A stretch of 7,713 nucleotides of DNA from an uncultured Oscillospiraceae bacterium (GTDB lineage: Bacteria; Bacillota; Clostridia; Oscillospirales; Ruminococcaceae). Made by a program: the position numbers and the translations under genes. This document shows, one piece after another, positions 7,250-7,713 of this stretch (positions within the stretch are counted from its first letter, which is position 1; each line of letters begins with the position of its first letter). The notes beneath the pieces are model-generated. The model did no database searches. It had not been told where the DNA came from and saw only the letters and a list, made by a program, of their open reading frames with translations. The DNA lies in the NCBI GenBank assembly GCA_910584715.1, contig CAJUAN010000055.1, positions 1-7,713 of the forward strand. Direction: 5' to 3'.

Positions 7250-7297
7250 GCTAATGATATGATTTGTCAGCGACAAAATACAATAAGTTATTGAAAA
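7209..7297 (+). repeat. 12-bp direct repeat AGTTATTGAAAA, two copies
   Basis: Identical copies lie at 7209-7220 and 7286-7297, starting 77 bp apart. The first is in the loop of the long hairpin; the second covers the -35 hexamer of the glycosidase promoter. A 12-base exact match within under 200 bp is uncommon even in AT-rich DNA. It may be a pair of binding sites for a regulator such as an AraC-type protein, or a small local duplication. Confidence 0.5.
7263..7277. promoter_or_regulatory. Palindrome TTTGTC-AGC-GACAAA, candidate operator
   Basis: A perfect 6-bp inverted repeat with a 3-bp spacer, centred about 56 bp upstream of the predicted glycosidase transcription start and 13 bp before the -35. 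The size and symmetry suit a dimeric HTH regulator. It resembles a catabolite-response element only poorly (three mismatches to the usual TGWAANCGNTNWCA). The binding protein is unknown. Confidence 0.4.
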
Positions 7298-7319
7298 TTA
7301 ATTTTATTAATGCTATAAT
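7291..7319 (+). promoter_or_regulatory. Sigma-A-type promoter for the GH2 glycosidase gene
   Basis: TTGAAA at 7291-7296 and a consensus TATAAT at 7314-7319 are separated by exactly 17 bp. TG at 7311-7312, one base before the -10, adds an extended -10 element. The predicted start is near 7326, giving a leader of about 27 nt that carries the AGGAGG RBS at 7339-7344. This is the best promoter in the window and indicates that the glycosidase can be transcribed independently of the transporter. The spacer overlaps the AT palindrome AAAATTAATTTT (7294-7305). Confidence 0.8.
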
Positions 7320-7352
7320 AAACGCAGAAAATCTTTTTAGGAGGAAACGCTT

Positions 7353-7713
7353 ATGCAGCCCGATTTAAAATGGCTCACCGACCCGACGGTCTTTCAGGTA
7401 AACAGACTTCCCGCCCATTCCGACCACGTTTGCTATGCTTCGAACAAGAAGGCGGAAAACGGTATAAGCTCGCTCCGTCAGCCTCTTGACGGACGGTGGA
7501 AATTTAAATGGAGCAAAAACCCCGACTCCCGTCCCGCGGACTTCTGGCGTGAGGACTTCGACTGCTCGGGCTTCGGAACAATAGAAGTCCCCGCGCATAT
7601 CGAATTGCAGGGCTTCGGTCAAATTCAGTACATCAACACTCTCTACCCTTGGGACGGTCACGCGGAGCTTCGTCCCCCGCAGGTGGATATGGGAAATAAC
7701 CCTGTGGGCAGCT
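7353..7713 (+). CDS. GH2 beta-galactosidase-like enzyme, N-terminal part (cut by window edge)
   Basis: The frame from ATG 7353 stays open to the window end (120 complete codons). AGGAGG at 7339-7344 ends eight bases upstream. The start MQPDLKWLTDPTVFQVNRLP and the following QPLDGRWKFKWSKNP, FDCSGFGTIEVP, and QGFGQIQYINTLYPWDG segments are characteristic of the sugar-binding jelly-roll domain that opens LacZ/EbgA-type GH2 beta-galactosidases. Catalytic residues lie beyond the window. There is no signal peptide, so the enzyme should be cytoplasmic and act on imported oligosaccharides, which fits the neighbouring transporter. The exact specificity (beta-galactosidase or another GH2 activity) cannot be settled from this part. 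Confidence 0.88.
   Translation, partial: MQPDLKWLTDPTVFQVNRLPAHSDHVCYASNKKAENGISSLRQPLDGRWKFKWSKNPDSRPADFWREDFDCSGFGTIEVPAHIELQGFGQIQYINTLYPWDGHAELRPPQVDMGNNPVGS

Noticed and set aside
7266..7279. Catabolite-response element (cre) at the palindrome
   Set aside because: Three mismatches to the cre consensus, including conserved positions; the better description is an unassigned palindrome.
7294..7305. AAAATTAATTTT palindrome as an operator
   Set aside because: A pure A/T self-complementary stretch inside a promoter spacer is expected by chance in AT-rich DNA.
7365..7661. 98-codon open frame on the - strand opposite the GH2 gene
   Set aside because: The + strand has RBS, promoter and GH2 motifs; the antisense frame has none.
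1..7713. CRISPR arrays, tRNA or rRNA genes, phage or defence genes
   Set aside because: No regularly spaced repeats, cloverleaf or rRNA motifs, or defence-type domains were seen on either strand.

Overview
The window looks like a carbohydrate-uptake locus from a Gram-positive, Clostridia-type bacterium, plausibly a gut or rumen Ruminococcus/Oscillospiraceae relative. This is inferred from strong AGGAGG-type ribosome binding sites, a lipobox-type solute-binding protein, a YesM/YesN-style two-component pair and a CUT1 sugar ABC transporter with no ATPase gene. No species can be named from the sequence alone.

Layout, all real genes on the + strand. 1-114: decayed 3'-truncated-reading fragment of an IS1182-like transposase. 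104-373: small AT-rich ORF of uncertain status, with a weak resemblance to XRE-type helix-turn-helix proteins. 485-2309: membrane sensor histidine kinase of the YesM/LytS class; its 5' end is split by a one-base frameshift in an A7 run. 2306-3808: YesN-type response regulator (receiver plus AraC HTH), overlapping the kinase by 4 bp. 3809-4038: regulatory gap with a good -10 but no good -35. 4039-5343: sugar-binding lipoprotein. 5359-5393: GC-rich hairpin that may act as a leaky terminator or mRNA stabiliser. 5420-6325 and 6309-7160: MalF-like and MalG-like permeases, overlapping by 17 bp. 7161-7352: long hairpin, a 12-bp direct repeat, a TTTGTC-n3-GACAAA palindrome and an excellent sigma-A-type promoter. 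7353 to the end: N-terminal part of a GH2 beta-galactosidase-like enzyme, cut by the window edge.

Inferred working model: the kinase senses an extracellular ligand, directly or through the binding protein. The regulator then activates the transporter promoter, the transporter imports an oligosaccharide using an ATPase encoded elsewhere, and the cytoplasmic GH2 enzyme hydrolyses it. The presence of a GH2 beta-galactosidase-like gene suggests a galactoside substrate, but the sequence does not prove this.

I did not find a clearly new system. The most notable observations are the A7 frameshift, which separates the kinase start codon and RBS from its first transmembrane helix, and the cluster of regulatory structures between the transporter and the glycosidase.
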